This document shows, piece after piece, positions 21,481 to 32,806 of a stretch of 64,000 nt of DNA. This stretch comes from Archegozetes longisetosus (lineage: Eukaryota > Arthropoda > Arachnida > Sarcoptiformes > Trhypochthoniidae). The stretch spans positions 7,732,220 to 7,796,219 of the forward strand of contig JAEMBT020000001.1 of assembly GCA_018873245.2 (NCBI GenBank). Direction: 5' to 3'. Position 1 is the stretch's first letter; the number at the start of each line of letters is the position of its first letter. The translations under genes and the position numbers were made by a program. Under the pieces are notes generated by a model, which worked only from the letters and a program-made list of their open reading frames with translations, did no database searches and was not told the origin of the DNA.

Positions 21481-23682
21481 TATATATAGATAATATTGCA
21501 GATCTGGAATTATGGCTAATAATAGTTGAGACAAATATATGAATGGGGTTTAACAAACAAATTGTCATTCAATATGAGCAAAACGAATTGTGTTTTGTTT
21601 ACAATAAGACTAAAGTACACGCCACTAAAAATACAATTCAATGGTAATCAACTGGTACTCAATATAGTCTTCAAATATCTGGGACTTATCATCGACTCCG
21701 GATTGGCCATTCGAGCACACGGCAATTATTTAATATTACTTCATTCTTTGAAATGTAATCAGCGAACTCAATGTTAGGTTTTATGCAGATCTTTGCTCTG
21801 GTCGAATCAATACCCATTTGACTTCTCTCGTCATCCCATTATTTCTTCATTTGAACACAATTCATACAGAGCTGGTATAATACACTCCAAACTCTTTGAC
21901 ATATGATTAGTTTTGTTTGAATTTGTCTTTTCTTATTTGAGATATATTGCTCGTAATCACAACTTTATATCTATAAAACTTTTACGCAAACATTTCTGAA
22001 GGAAAACTTCATACCTACTAACTTTTGACAGCCTTGAAAATAACATAAAAGCATTTTGTTTTACAGTTTATCGTTTAGTATTTTAAATGTTTTCATGTCA
22101 TTCCATGATATAAATCGAAATTATTCGTTTTGAAATTGGTTTCTAATACATATTTTAAAATTTCAATAAATTTTCTAAATGCGTGAGACTCCCACCTCAT
22201 GTAAGTAATCGATACGGGAGACGTGAGTCAGATTCCCCAATGCGTGAGAGGTAGTCAGCCTGCTTATAGCTTCCGTTAACTGGTATTCAAAGATGATTGA
22301 GGCCCAGAATACCCTATTACTGTACCCTATTATTATTACTACTAAATTCATAAATGAACACATAAGATTTTGATTATATAACTTAATGAAGTGTTGCTTA
22401 AACGATTGTTATAGCTTAAACTTTCTTCTAAAGAGCTTCTATTATTTCCTAAATTAGTTTGTGCCCTGTTTAGTCTATGTTCTGAATTAATTGTATTGAT
22501 AGCTACTATTTTAAAATTTTTGCAATGTTAATAAAAATGAATGAAAACACGAATTTCATGTATTTTTTTTTGCTTGACAGCGTATTTAATATTTTAACTG
22601 ACAATATACCGGGAGACTCATATTATTAATAATGCAATATTTTTATGGTATCAAACAAAATATCGCTCGAGAATACTACATATCGTGGCCTTGGAACTTA
22701 TACTCTCGTATCTGTAATGTTATTTCAATCAGAGATACGACAGTATAGTTCTAAAGCCACAATATAATAATCTTTATATGCAATATTATTCGTACGACAT
22801 CTTTGTATATGATATTATGACTTGGAAATAATTTTCAATGAATGTTTTTTCAATATTATAATTGATTTTGAACTTTTGAAAATTATGATCTCAAGCTTTA
22901 ACTTTTTAATGTCGAAAATTAAAAAAGAACAAAATCTTAGAAATCAATATTACTAATAAATTTCTTATTGACAGATTTGTCCTTAAATTTAGGTTTAACA
23001 GATTTTCTCATTTCAAATACCAATTCATTAATAGTTAAATTATTGCAAAAATAGCGGCCTCGATAATTTTTCTATCTTCTTGTTCAGTTGTTTCCCGTTT
23101 TCTTATCCTTTCCTTCAGTTCAATAGTGTTATGAATTAGAAAATAGTTACCTATTTTTCTGACTGTTTCATGACAACAACCAACTAGCTATTGCATTCAA
23201 GCATTTCTTCTCTAATTTCCAGACAATTCTAGCTCTTTAATTGAGTGCTAAAGTCGTGTTTACCATTAAAAAACTACACATGCTCTAATACATAATTTTG
23301 TTTTTGTAAATCAAAGTTTAACATAAGTTGAGGGTTTAATATAAATTGGTCAGCAAAGTGCATATCATTTGACTAAGGATTTTATGAAGTTTTATAAATG
23401 GTAGCATAAAGTGTCTCAAAATAAGATCCCAAGATTGTATAAGAGTAGCCTAGGCCAAATTTGATGGAAGTGTAGCTCAAAGATCAAGAATTCTGAGCTG
23501 CGCTTATAGAAGCTCAAGATTTTGGATCAATACTCTTCGCTAGTCTACAGTCAGAACTACATAAGATATAAACATTTTGAACCTATTTTTTTAACACACC
23601 ATTCAAGCGGGAGTTGCTCTCAACTAAGAGTCCCCTGACTCAAATTCGAATCAAGTTAATGAGGCAAAAACATTGAAGATAT

Positions 23683-24368
23683 TTTAACAATTAACAATCT
23701 TTATTAAAATATAAATTGAATGATAATACATAAAGATTTAAATGTATCGCACAGAGTCTAAGCTCTCTTGCACTCTCGTACTAACTCACTTAATTTCTAC
23801 TCTATTACTCTCTCTTTTTATACTCTTCTGACTAATTAATAAAAGGATGTTTAAGAATATTTTCGAGTTATAATTTTAAGAAAAGTTATTCCTAAAAAAG
23901 GGATGTTCAAGCATTCCAGTATTAGATTCCCATAACAATTAATTTCCTATTGTAATTAAATTATAATAAGAATTTGCTTTTACAATTAGAGCGAACTAAA
24001 CAAAACCTTTTATAGTCATAACGAAATAAGAGTTTTACTTTCATTCTCATAACAAATAGAAAGTTTACAAAACAAATTAAAATACTTTTTTTATTTTAAT
24101 ATAACAGTATTGGTCTCCAATTAATATATTAAGCGAAGCATTATTCAATAATACATTATCGTAAAACTTTATAAGACATCCAATTATTTGTTTAAGCCTC
24201 AGAATAAATAGTTATCGAAATAACTTATTTCTCAATATTATTCTGTTCCTCATTTATACTAAAACCTTTGTTGTACATAAGACTGCATTGAGTGAAAAAT
24301 AAAATAAATATTTCTAACTACTTTAATTCAAATAATAACCGAAATATTCTGGAAAAGTTCGTATAATA
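23683..24368. other. Non-coding AT-rich spacer upstream of the channel cluster
   Basis: No gene was found. A run of CTCTTGCACTCTCGTACT-like pyrimidine-rich sequence near 23760-23830 is the only local oddity. Confidence 0.5.
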
Positions 24369-25830
24369 GTGAGTGAAAAACAGAAAGAGAAAATTTTCAT
24401 TAATCATTCTGAAACTCATGAGAATATGTGAAAGATCTTCAGATGTGGTGAACTATTCGTTGTATTGATAAGTGTTCTTGGTTTAACTTATCAAACACTT
24501 GTATTAAGCATGCAGTATATTAGTGGACAAACTGTTGTAAACGTAAAAGTTGGAAAAGTTGGCTTCGAAAAATTGCCAGCAATTACTATATGTTATCCAT
24601 TCTTCGAATCGATGAAAAATTTGGCGAATATATACTCAGAATTCAAAAAAGATTATGAAAACTATCAGAATATTGTGAATAATGTTAAAGAAACCGATTT
24701 TCAAAATGAAACTTTGTTACAGGTTTTGAATGATGTGAGGTATAAATTCGAATTTTTCTCACTGAAAAGCTCACAGTTCAAAAGATTTAATAGAAATGTT
24801 CGAGAATATAAGTATACCTTTTCAATACCCACTAAGACCAAGATATCAGTTCATAAGAGAAAACTTGAGTGAATCTCATACAAATGCTATGGTTGATGTG
24901 GTTATAAGTACTGAAGTGAAAGTGAAAGTAGATAACGAGTCAGGCAATTCCAATAAAATCTCGAAAATTCAAGATAAGAATCCTATTGAATCAATTGCTT
25001 CTAAAGGAGTTTATAGACGACAATGTTTCACATTCTTTAATGAATTTAGAAATAAATGGAGAAGATTCTTAATGAAAGATAAAATTTTCAAATTCCTTAT
25101 CTTTTACGATAAGAATTGGTTCCCACCAAACACTAATGAGGCAAAATTCTATTACTTTTCGATGCATTTGCCGAACACTTTACCTGAGATAGAATATGAA
25201 GACAATTATATCAAATTGGATTTCGGTTATTCTTATGTAATCTCTTATTCTCGAATGTTTACTAAACTATTGCCTCCAAATTATTCAAAAAATTGTCGAA
25301 ACTATAATATAAGCAATGTTAATGAAGAACAATCTCGTAAGGATTATATTGGTTGACGTGCTTTGAATGCTATGAAAAAGGATTGCGGCCAATGTTTTCA
25401 CCCAACGGGAGCTCTATTCAGAAAGGAATTTGTCGAAAAATATAGTTCAGAGAAGGTATGCTCTAACAATGGTAAAGAATCAGAAAATTCAAAATGTTTT
25501 TACAATTCTATGGATGAAATCGAGTCTGAATGTGAAACTCACTGCAGGCCTAATTGTAGGAATCAATTCATTGATTTCAAAGTTAGAGATAAGATAAAAA
25601 ATGAAAAATTTGAATGGATTGCAGAAACTGGTATTAATATAAGTCACAGTCGGTTGCCTGATGGACGGATCGAACATTCTCCAGAAATTAATTTAATATC
25701 GTTTATCGCTAATTTCGGTGGTTTAGTGGGAATGTGGTTGGGATTGAGTGTTATCACTATTTATGATTCTATAACGTCAAGTTTATTTAAGCTTCATGAA
25801 TACTTCTCATTAAGATATTCATTCAAGTAA
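24369..25830 (+). pseudogene. DEG/ENaC sodium channel pseudogene
   Basis: The locus follows the intact 28310 gene along its whole length. TM1 (ISVLGLTYQT), the post-TM1 motif LPAITICYPFF, the cysteine-rich extracellular part and TM2 with FGGLVGMWLGLS are all present. It is dead in several places. The initiation codon position reads GTG (24369), an in-frame TGA precedes KIF near 24432, and a frame change lies near 24796. A TGA near 25354 replaces a conserved residue, and two neighbouring conserved cysteines have become Tyr and Arg. The C-terminal third (25363-25830) is still open. Decay is recent enough for easy alignment. Confidence 0.85.
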
Positions 25831-26237
25831 TAATTAACTGCATATACGAAAACAGCTATAGCTCATTGCAAATTGTTTCTCAAAAACCATGTTTAAATTT
25901 ATCTAATATTAATCTATGACCGATAATTTTATATCGTTGTTGTTCTGACTTTTGTTATTATATTTGAGTTTTATCAATCTGTGTACTTCAAAAATAAATA
26001 AATAAATATTTGAGAGATTTTAAAGAATGAAACAGAAGCCAAATGTGCCACGAATAGTAGAACTTATTTGTATGAATCATTTCTTCGATTTTTAAGTTAT
26101 AAACTCATATAATTATGTAATCGACTGATTTCACAATCTAAATCAGCATAAATCACGGTAGTTTACGCAACTTTGTGGTTAGACACTCGGCTGAAATGAC
26201 ACTTTTGTCATTTATATATAGCTGTGGTGGGAATGTA
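25831..26237. other. Non-coding spacer
   Basis: AT-rich sequence with AATAAATAAATAAATA near 25994-26010, a plausible polyadenylation region for the pseudogene. Nothing else is supported. Confidence 0.5.
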
Positions 26238-26245
26238 GTTCGGAT

Positions 26246-27029
26246 TAGAGGTCGAACATGAAACCCTAAACCCGTCAGGAACCCGTCAAAAACCAAACCC
26301 GTACGGGTTGGGTCGGGTTTGAAAATTTTTTCTCGAAAACCCGTACATAAACAAAATTATTTTGTTTGAAAATAATTAAATGCTAATTATGAAGGTAAAT
26401 TTATTTAGATCATCCGCAGAAAGTATTAATATCCAAAATACACAAACTCCTGATAAAAGTATTACTACTGATATTAAAGTTGACTCTCCAGTCTTGAAGA
26501 CTTTATTAATATTGTAGAGAAAACAGTCTCAATCAACAGAAGTTATGTTGAAGTACAGAATTATTTAGATTTAACCATAGTTTTATACTAAACACTCTAC
26601 TAATGCAATTTTGGGGACAAAATAAACTCAAATATTCGCGTCTTTTCATAATTTTAAGGCGTTTGGTATCAATTTCTGCTACAAATTTATCTAGTGAGAG
26701 AAACCTTAGCTACGCTTGTATTGCATTAGCTGATAAAAGATCATCCCTCAATCCAAGTAATATGGATAACTTACTATTTACAAGATCAAACTTTGATTTA
26801 TATAAAAAAAATAACTGACAGAATACAATAATTTTATAGTAATGAATCGTAGTGATGAATGCCCTTTAGTAAAATATTGAATTATGAATATTTGTCATTT
26901 TTACGGAATGTACGGGTTTATTACGGGTAACCCGTTTACAAATCCTGACGGGTACGGGTTGGGTTGGGTTAGAGAAGACAATTTACGGGTCGGGTTGGGT
27001 TTGAAAATTTAGCTTATGTTCGAGCTCTA
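26246..27029 (+). mobile_element. hAT-family transposon remnant with 8-bp target duplication
   Basis: The element starts TAGAGGTCGAACAT and ends with the inverse ATGTTCGAGCTCTA. It is flanked by perfect 8-bp duplications GTTCGGAT (26238-26245 and 27030-27037). Subterminal stretches repeat ACCCGTACGGG and GGGTCGGGTTTG motifs on both sides, as hAT elements often do. Only 784 bp remain, including part of the transposase C-terminus, so the copy is non-autonomous. Confidence 0.9.
26603..26818 (+). pseudogene. hAT transposase C-terminal dimerisation fragment
   Basis: About 70 codons match the hAT C-terminal dimerisation domain, seen in LRRLVSISATNLSSERNLSY and DKRSSLNPSNMDNLLF. The DDE catalytic core is missing. 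The fragment ends at a stop 210 bp before the right end of the element, which is the expected place for a hAT stop codon. Confidence 0.8.
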
Positions 27030-27839
27030 GTTCGGATCTTCTGTCAACTTTTTATTTAGATTGATTACTTATTACTTATATATAGTAACTGTCTATTTTT
27101 TAAATAAATGTTCTTGATTGAAATGCTTGATATAGGGATGCCAACTCTCTAGCTTTACGCCGGAGCCACAAGTTTTCAGGTAACGTTCTCAGCCTTCAGC
27201 ACTGGTCTAAAGATTAAACTTTTATCCTTTGATTTTAAACTTATTGGAAATAAGTCTCAAAAATTATCTTATGGTCTCCCCTTTGAGACTTTCTTCAGCT
27301 TTCACTCGATGAAGTGTTATCATCCCTAGTATGATAGTTATTCTGATAAATATAAAAGAAAGGTTTGTTTTACTTAAATAACTATTATATACTATACTTA
27401 CTGCTTAGTTAGTTTTTCGATTCAATGTTGGACATCATCACCCAAACCGACAAGTTAGATTTACCAATTGAATGCTATGACGTTCTATAATTTGTTAATT
27501 TCTTGTCTATTTAATTTGTTGTCCCTTTACATCGAGATATGTAACCCACTCACTATCTGTATAAATTATTATTTTCTGTATAAATGAACACAATTTTAAA
27601 ACATTATATTATATTTATACTACTTAAGAAACTACCTCTATATTTATCTTATACTGATCTATAATCGAGAGCTTGATATTATTGTTGTTTTGATTCTCGA
27701 TTTAGTATTATTTGATCAAAGAAGTAATTTAAGAAAACAATTTATAAAATTAATCTCATTATTATTCTTACGACAGTTTATTGTCTATGTCTGCTTCAAG
27801 TAAATAAGTTCTTTTCAATCTATTATATGATCTATAATA

Positions 27840-28140
27840 CAGTAGACACTCGATATTTTGAAATATCTATCAAATAGTTCAAGATATAATGATACATCAA
27901 ATTTTAACAAAAAATCATTATTATTAAGATTGCTGAATAGTTCAGGTTGCAGAGATTCATGGACGAGCTTCGAACCTGAACCCCAATCTAAATAAAATCT
28001 TGGTCTTAGTCATTCAAATATTGCATTTTGAACGAAATCTTTATTTCGAGCTTTTTTCAATATACCGGCTATTTTGAAAACACGCTATTTTGAACAAAAA
28101 TTTTTGGCAGAAGCAGGTTCAAAATAACGAGGTTCTACTG
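27840..28140. mobile_element. pogo/Tigger-like MITE
   Basis: The 301-bp unit begins CAGTAGACACTCGATATTTTG and ends with the inverse of CAGTAGAACCTCGTTATTTTG, between TA dinucleotides (27838-27839 and 28141-28142). The CAGTAGAACCTCG terminus and TA target are hallmarks of pogo/Tigger elements. No coding sequence remains. Confidence 0.8.
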
Positions 28141-28309
28141 TACAATCCATTTTCTTAATGAAAAACTCCAACGAAAACATTTCTTACTTTCCAAACTATA
28201 GTCAACAAAAATCTTGGCGTAAATATGGATTTTATAAGTGATCTCAACATAGTTGTAAAAATATTTGTTTTTAGTTTACTGCATTTGAGAAAGCTTTGCC
28301 TTTGAAATA

Positions 28310-29743
28310 ATGAGCGAAGGACATAAGAAAAAGCTCGCGTCTGACTATTATAATACTCATCAAATCTTGCAAAGAGCTAAAATTTTTGGTAAATTAATTG
28401 TTATTTTGATCAGTGTTTTTGGTTTAGCTTATCAAACGTTTTATTTGGTTCAACAATATATTAGTGGACAAACTGTTGTTAATATTAAAGTTGAAAAATA
28501 TGGTTTCAGTCAATTGCCTGCTATTACTATCTGCTATCCATTTTTCGCGTCCATGAAAAATTTGGTGAATATTTATCCTGAATTTGCGTACGATTATGAA
28601 AATTATCAGAATTTTATGAGTAATGTAACAGAAAATGATTTTGAGAACCAAACCATTACTCAGATCTTAGATGAGTTGAGATATAAATCTGACATACTGT
28701 TATTAAAAGCATACAATTCAATGACAGTTTTGGATTTGTTTAACAATATAAGTATTCCTTTCGATTATTCTTCAAGATCAACGTATCAGTTTATGAGAGA
28801 AAGGACAAATGCAGAGGAGAAAAGTTCTACGATTAATTTTTCTATTCGAGCCTATGTTAGAGGAATAGCTTATAAGGAAACAGGAGTTGTTGAAGAAATT
28901 TCATCAATTGTGGATCTGAATCCTATCGAATCAATTACTTCAGAATATGAAATGCAAAAATGCTTCACATTTTTTAGTGGATTCAACAATAGATGGAAGG
29001 ATCTCAAAATCAAAGTCGAACATTTCGAAATCAGTATATATCACAATAAAGATTGGTTTCCACCTAATGCTTTCAAATTTAGGTTTTATTACTTTTCAAT
29101 GCATTCTCCAAACACTTTGCCTATGATTGGATTTGAAGATAATTATATCAGACTTAAAGCTGGTCAATCGTATTTTGTCTCTTATTCTCAAATCATAGCA
29201 AAACTATTGCCACCAAATTATTCGACTTATTGCGAAAACTATAATATAAATAATATTAATGAAGCACAATCTAATAGTGATTGTGTCGATAGGTGTGTTT
29301 TGAATGAATTGATGGCAAAGTGTGGGCAATGTATTCATATAATGGGATCTCTTCTCAGAAAAGAACTCATTGAGAAATATAGTTCAGAGAAGCTTTGCAA
29401 CAACAGAATACCTGAAATTAAATATTGTTACAATAAACCGATAGTCAAAGTACAACATAATTGTGAAACTAACTGCAGACTTGATTGTATTTATCAGTTC
29501 ATAGATTTCAATGTTAAAGAGATCTTTGAGAACGAAGGCTCAAAGTGGGATGCAAGAAGTCATGTCTATATAACTCACAATCGATTACCAGATCAGGTGA
29601 TTGAACACAAGCCCGAAATGACATTTTTATCACTTATGTGCAATTTTGGTGGTTTAGCGGGAATGTGGTTGGGATTGAGTTTCATTACTTTGTATGATTT
29701 ATCCATGTCATACATTAATCGATTTATTTCTATTTTTCATTAA
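28310..29743 (+). CDS. DEG/ENaC (ASC family) cation channel subunit, intact
   Basis: A single-exon gene of 477 residues in the plasma membrane, expected to form homo- or heterotrimeric amiloride-sensitive-type sodium channels. TM1 is at about 27-49, followed by SQLPAITICYP (67-77), the usual post-TM1 motif of the family. The large extracellular part contains CFTFFSGF and a cysteine-rich block with CVDRCVLNELMAKCGQCIH. TM2 is at about 437-462 with GMWLGLS (451-457), in which the G-L-S triplet is the selectivity filter. Both termini are short and cytoplasmic. Length is near the lower end for the family. It lies between a pseudogene and a relic of the same family, so tandem duplication is clear. 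Ligand and gating are unknown. Confidence 0.92.
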   Translation: MSEGHKKKLASDYYNTHQILQRAKIFGKLIVILISVFGLAYQTFYLVQQYISGQTVVNIKVEKYGFSQLPAITICYPFFASMKNLVNIYPEFAYDYENYQNFMSNVTENDFENQTITQILDELRYKSDILLLKAYNSMTVLDLFNNISIPFDYSSRSTYQFMRERTNAEEKSSTINFSIRAYVRGIAYKETGVVEEISSIVDLNPIESITSEYEMQKCFTFFSGFNNRWKDLKIKVEHFEISIYHNKDWFPPNAFKFRFYYFSMHSPNTLPMIGFEDNYIRLKAGQSYFVSYSQIIAKLLPPNYSTYCENYNINNINEAQSNSDCVDRCVLNELMAKCGQCIHIMGSLLRKELIEKYSSEKLCNNRIPEIKYCYNKPIVKVQHNCETNCRLDCIYQFIDFNVKEIFENEGSKWDARSHVYITHNRLPDQVIEHKPEMTFLSLMCNFGGLAGMWLGLSFITLYDLSMSYINRFISIFH

Positions 29744-30929
29744 GTCATTCAAATTAGTGACAAGCCATTGATGAAAATTCATTTTGATAGTAAACCATAC
29801 TTATTATATAACCATTGAAAATTTGAGGGACTACATCCCATACCTACTATGATGGTTAATACTAACTCTATGCCATTATTATATAGTTTATATTTAATAA
29901 AATTATCATTTGCTTACACCGTTTCTTACATAGTATGCTTAACTGTCTCCCACATTCAAGGTTGTAGGAGAAATCCCTGTAGTTTTCAGAAATTAACGAG
30001 AAAATTAAAGGATATTTCAGATCAAATTCCCAAATCTCATTAAGTAGTAGAGGGGAACAAGCACTGCATACCTGAAAATATACGGTTTATTCCACAGTTC
30101 TCTGGGAAATTTGATCCCGTATAGCATAGTGTTACAAAATAGAAACGTAATAGTGATTGACGAGTTTTAGTCGAATGAATTCGTGTAGTTTGTCATTTAT
30201 GTTATTAGTAATAATTTTAATTTGTATTATTGTGCTTTCTTTAATAAGTATTAATTTAGATAAGACTATTAAAGAAATTTTCTTAATTTAAACCTGATAT
30301 GGCATTCGGAAACAAAACACATACTCATTCCATACCCATAAAATTCTTGTACTTTTGCTCCGTCCCCTGCAGTTTTAGATAATTTTTTGCAACTTTACAT
30401 ACCACCTCATGGATTTGAAGTTTTTTCAATCACTAATCTCTAAGTTATTTCCGAACTATACATAGACTTGTTGATCGATAAAAATGGGTTTTTTGGTATC
30501 TCAATAAAATCTAAATATAATAGACAGATTGAAGAAGTGTCACTCATATTAACTACATTGAAAAAATTACTTATCGATTGTGAAATTCTTTTTCTTTGAT
30601 ATCTCAGTTTATTTTATTTTCTTTACTTTTAACTTTTGAGCTATTTATTTGATTTTTATTTTCAATTTTCTAAATGAAAGCTCTTGGTTTGCATTGGTAT
30701 TAAGTATTTCTCTAATAAGATTTTTAATCCATAACACTGAGAAATATTAATTTATATAAAAATAAAAAATGAAATAAAATAAAAATCTAAATAAAAAATA
30801 TAGAATATTTAGTAATTATTTCTAAATTTAGCATTAAAATTTTCTGTAATTAGGTCTTAAAAGTTTGGCATTACTGCTCTCAATAATATTAATACAATTT
30901 ATAATATAAAGTATTGACTGTATAGATGA
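29744..30929. other. Non-coding spacer between channel genes
   Basis: AT-rich with no recognised repeat. The open frame at 29849-30043 has no domain and is not called. Confidence 0.5.
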
Positions 30930-31340
30930 AAGTTTTTGGATTAGTTAATTAAAGACTTTTACTTGGTTTGCAGTGTACTAGTGAGCAAACTATTGTTAAC
31001 ATCAAAACTGGGAACTTTTTTCAGTCAATTGCCGGTTATTATTATCTGCTATCCATTCTTAGCGTCCATGAAAAACTAGGCGAATATCTACAACTCAGAG
31101 ACGATTATGAAAAATATCAGTATATCATTAGTAATGTAAAAGAAACAGATTTTGAAAATTAAACTTGTAAGATTTTAGAACAACTGGGATACAGACGATA
31201 TTATGATTTAATGCGTACGATCAAATGACAGTTTTATAGTTATTAAATTATTCAAGTATTCCTTAAGTACACCTTATAAGATCAGCCTGTCATTTTATGA
31301 AATAGAAGTTATATAAACTTTGTGACGTTATTAATATAGA
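30930..31340 (+). pseudogene. DEG/ENaC relic (N-terminal part only)
   Basis: A 64-codon open piece (30968-31162) aligns with residues about 48-115 of the 28310 gene, seen in EQTIVNIKTG, the YDYENYQ-like DDYEKYQY and NVKETDFEN. The LPAITICYP segment is garbled by a frame change. Further scraps with stops follow to about 31340. TM1 and everything after the first extracellular portion are missing. Confidence 0.75.
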
Positions 31341-31861
31341 GATCTGGCATTTGATAATGAGAAAATCTATAAGCTACTTCGCTATACCTGTACCTAACAT
31401 CTATTACAATGTTTACAATGTTAATCGATAAAATTAATTTCTTGATTCTTTAATGTAAAATAATTGATTGAATTTTTTAAAATACAAAGAATATACTAAT
31501 CTATACTTCGTTTCAAAAAACTGAGAATCGTTTGATTGCATATAAAATTTCGAAGGCGTGAGCAAATAAGATGAAAATCATCCAACAGCTAAAGAATATA
31601 TCTGACAACAAAACTGCAAAATTCGAGTTATCGGCTCGAACACCTTCTATAAAATAAAATTTTTAATTCGATGAGACACACATTTTAATAAACAAGTCAT
31701 GTCACTCCTATAGAAACTGACCTATGATTTCAGAGAAGTTTTCTGAATATCACTTTCTTCAACATATTCTCAAGATCGAAAATCAAATCAAATTTAATAT
31801 TTTTTATTAGAAGTGTGGAAATTTCGAAAAGAGCGGTAATCAGAAAGCTTCTCTGAATAAG

Positions 31862-31964
31862 AATTGAGTAATCTAATCAAAGTCAAAATGTCAGTCTTAA
31901 AACTGATCTACGATTCAGATCGGTTTTAAGGCTAACATTTTGACTTTGATTAGATTACTCAATT
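31862..31964. repeat. Long clean hairpin, 48-bp arms and 7-nt loop
   Basis: Arms 31862-31909 and 31917-31964 pair with three mismatches. The arm begins AATTGAGTAATCTAATC and ends near AACTGATCT. There is no coding frame. Size and pairing fit a microRNA precursor or the end-product of a small inverted-repeat MITE. No short target duplication is obvious. Confidence 0.75.
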
Positions 31965-32806
31965 CTTTAGACATTGTATTCAAATTTATTGCGTAATAAC
32001 TCAACTGAATCGAATGATTGTTCAATATGTGGTACATCAGCTGAAAGCTCTTTTAATAAGCTTTTAGTTGATATATCATTTGATATCATTCTCAAACAAA
32101 TGAAGTTTTTAGAATAAGATAAACTCATATAACTAAATTCTCAATTTTCTTGAAAGGAGGTTTATAATAAATTTTCATTTCATTCGAGTAACACTCTAAT
32201 GCATCCTTATTATAAAACTTTGCCTTTTAATTTCTAAAAATTTTTGGTTCTATATTTATTTAAGTAGAAACTAATTATTTTTAATCTATCGCTTAAAATA
32301 GACATCCGGAATAGCTAGCACTTATACATATAGGTAGACGAAAAATATGTAGAGTTTGAAAAATTAATTATAGCCAAAAGAATGATAAATATTTAGATTA
32401 ACCCAAAACCTATGACAGTACAGTAGGTTTGTACACGAAAAAAATAATTACTATAGATCTATGACTGATTCATTTTCCTCGATATACGCTTGTATTTCAT
32501 GAATGAAGGACTTTTGACTTATATCGCATAGTAAGTTATTAATAATTTTGAAGGATTTTCATGTTTTTCCAGAAAAAAATTTTGTCATTCGAGGATAAAT
32601 TACTTAAGTTTACTGATATGTGGAAAATCAAAGAAATATTTTATGTTTAAGTTCTTGTGATTTCATATTGAGTTGTTTAGTTATTAGTATATTCTCTAAA
32701 ATTCTCGATTTGAGATCAGATCTATTACCAGTGGAAATTAGGTTATTTATCTTTAGTTTGTTTCCATATATTTTATGCTTAATTAAAGGTGTTCTTTGTG
32801 GACTTA
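31965..32806. other. Non-coding spacer upstream of the second intact channel gene
   Basis: No gene is supported. Short frames at 32620-32894 on both strands overlap the start of the next gene and lack domains. Confidence 0.5.

Larger units (their letters stand above)
19230..21777 (+). mobile_element. Degenerate R1-clade-like LINE, right-arm copy
   Basis: The fragments are those of the left copy, in order on the + strand: N-terminal piece (from 19230), endonuclease pieces (19566-19775 and 19857-20195), linker (20432-20623), polymerase fingers (20897-21184), palm (21187-21480) and thumb (21526-21777). The fingers piece contains KVLEKLMITRV and ERQFGFTPQVSTETAL. Compared with the left copy, single-base losses in homopolymers near 19390 and 20295 break two frames. 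Both copies are inactive. Confidence 0.75.
18754..23682. repeat. Right arm of the 4.93-kb inverted duplication
   Basis: This is the reverse complement of 437-5372. Its inner edge (TTTCAAAAACC at 18754) continues into unique DNA, unlike the left arm, which runs straight into the Merlin-like terminus. Its outer edge at 23682 is followed by unique DNA leading to the channel gene cluster. Confidence 0.9.
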
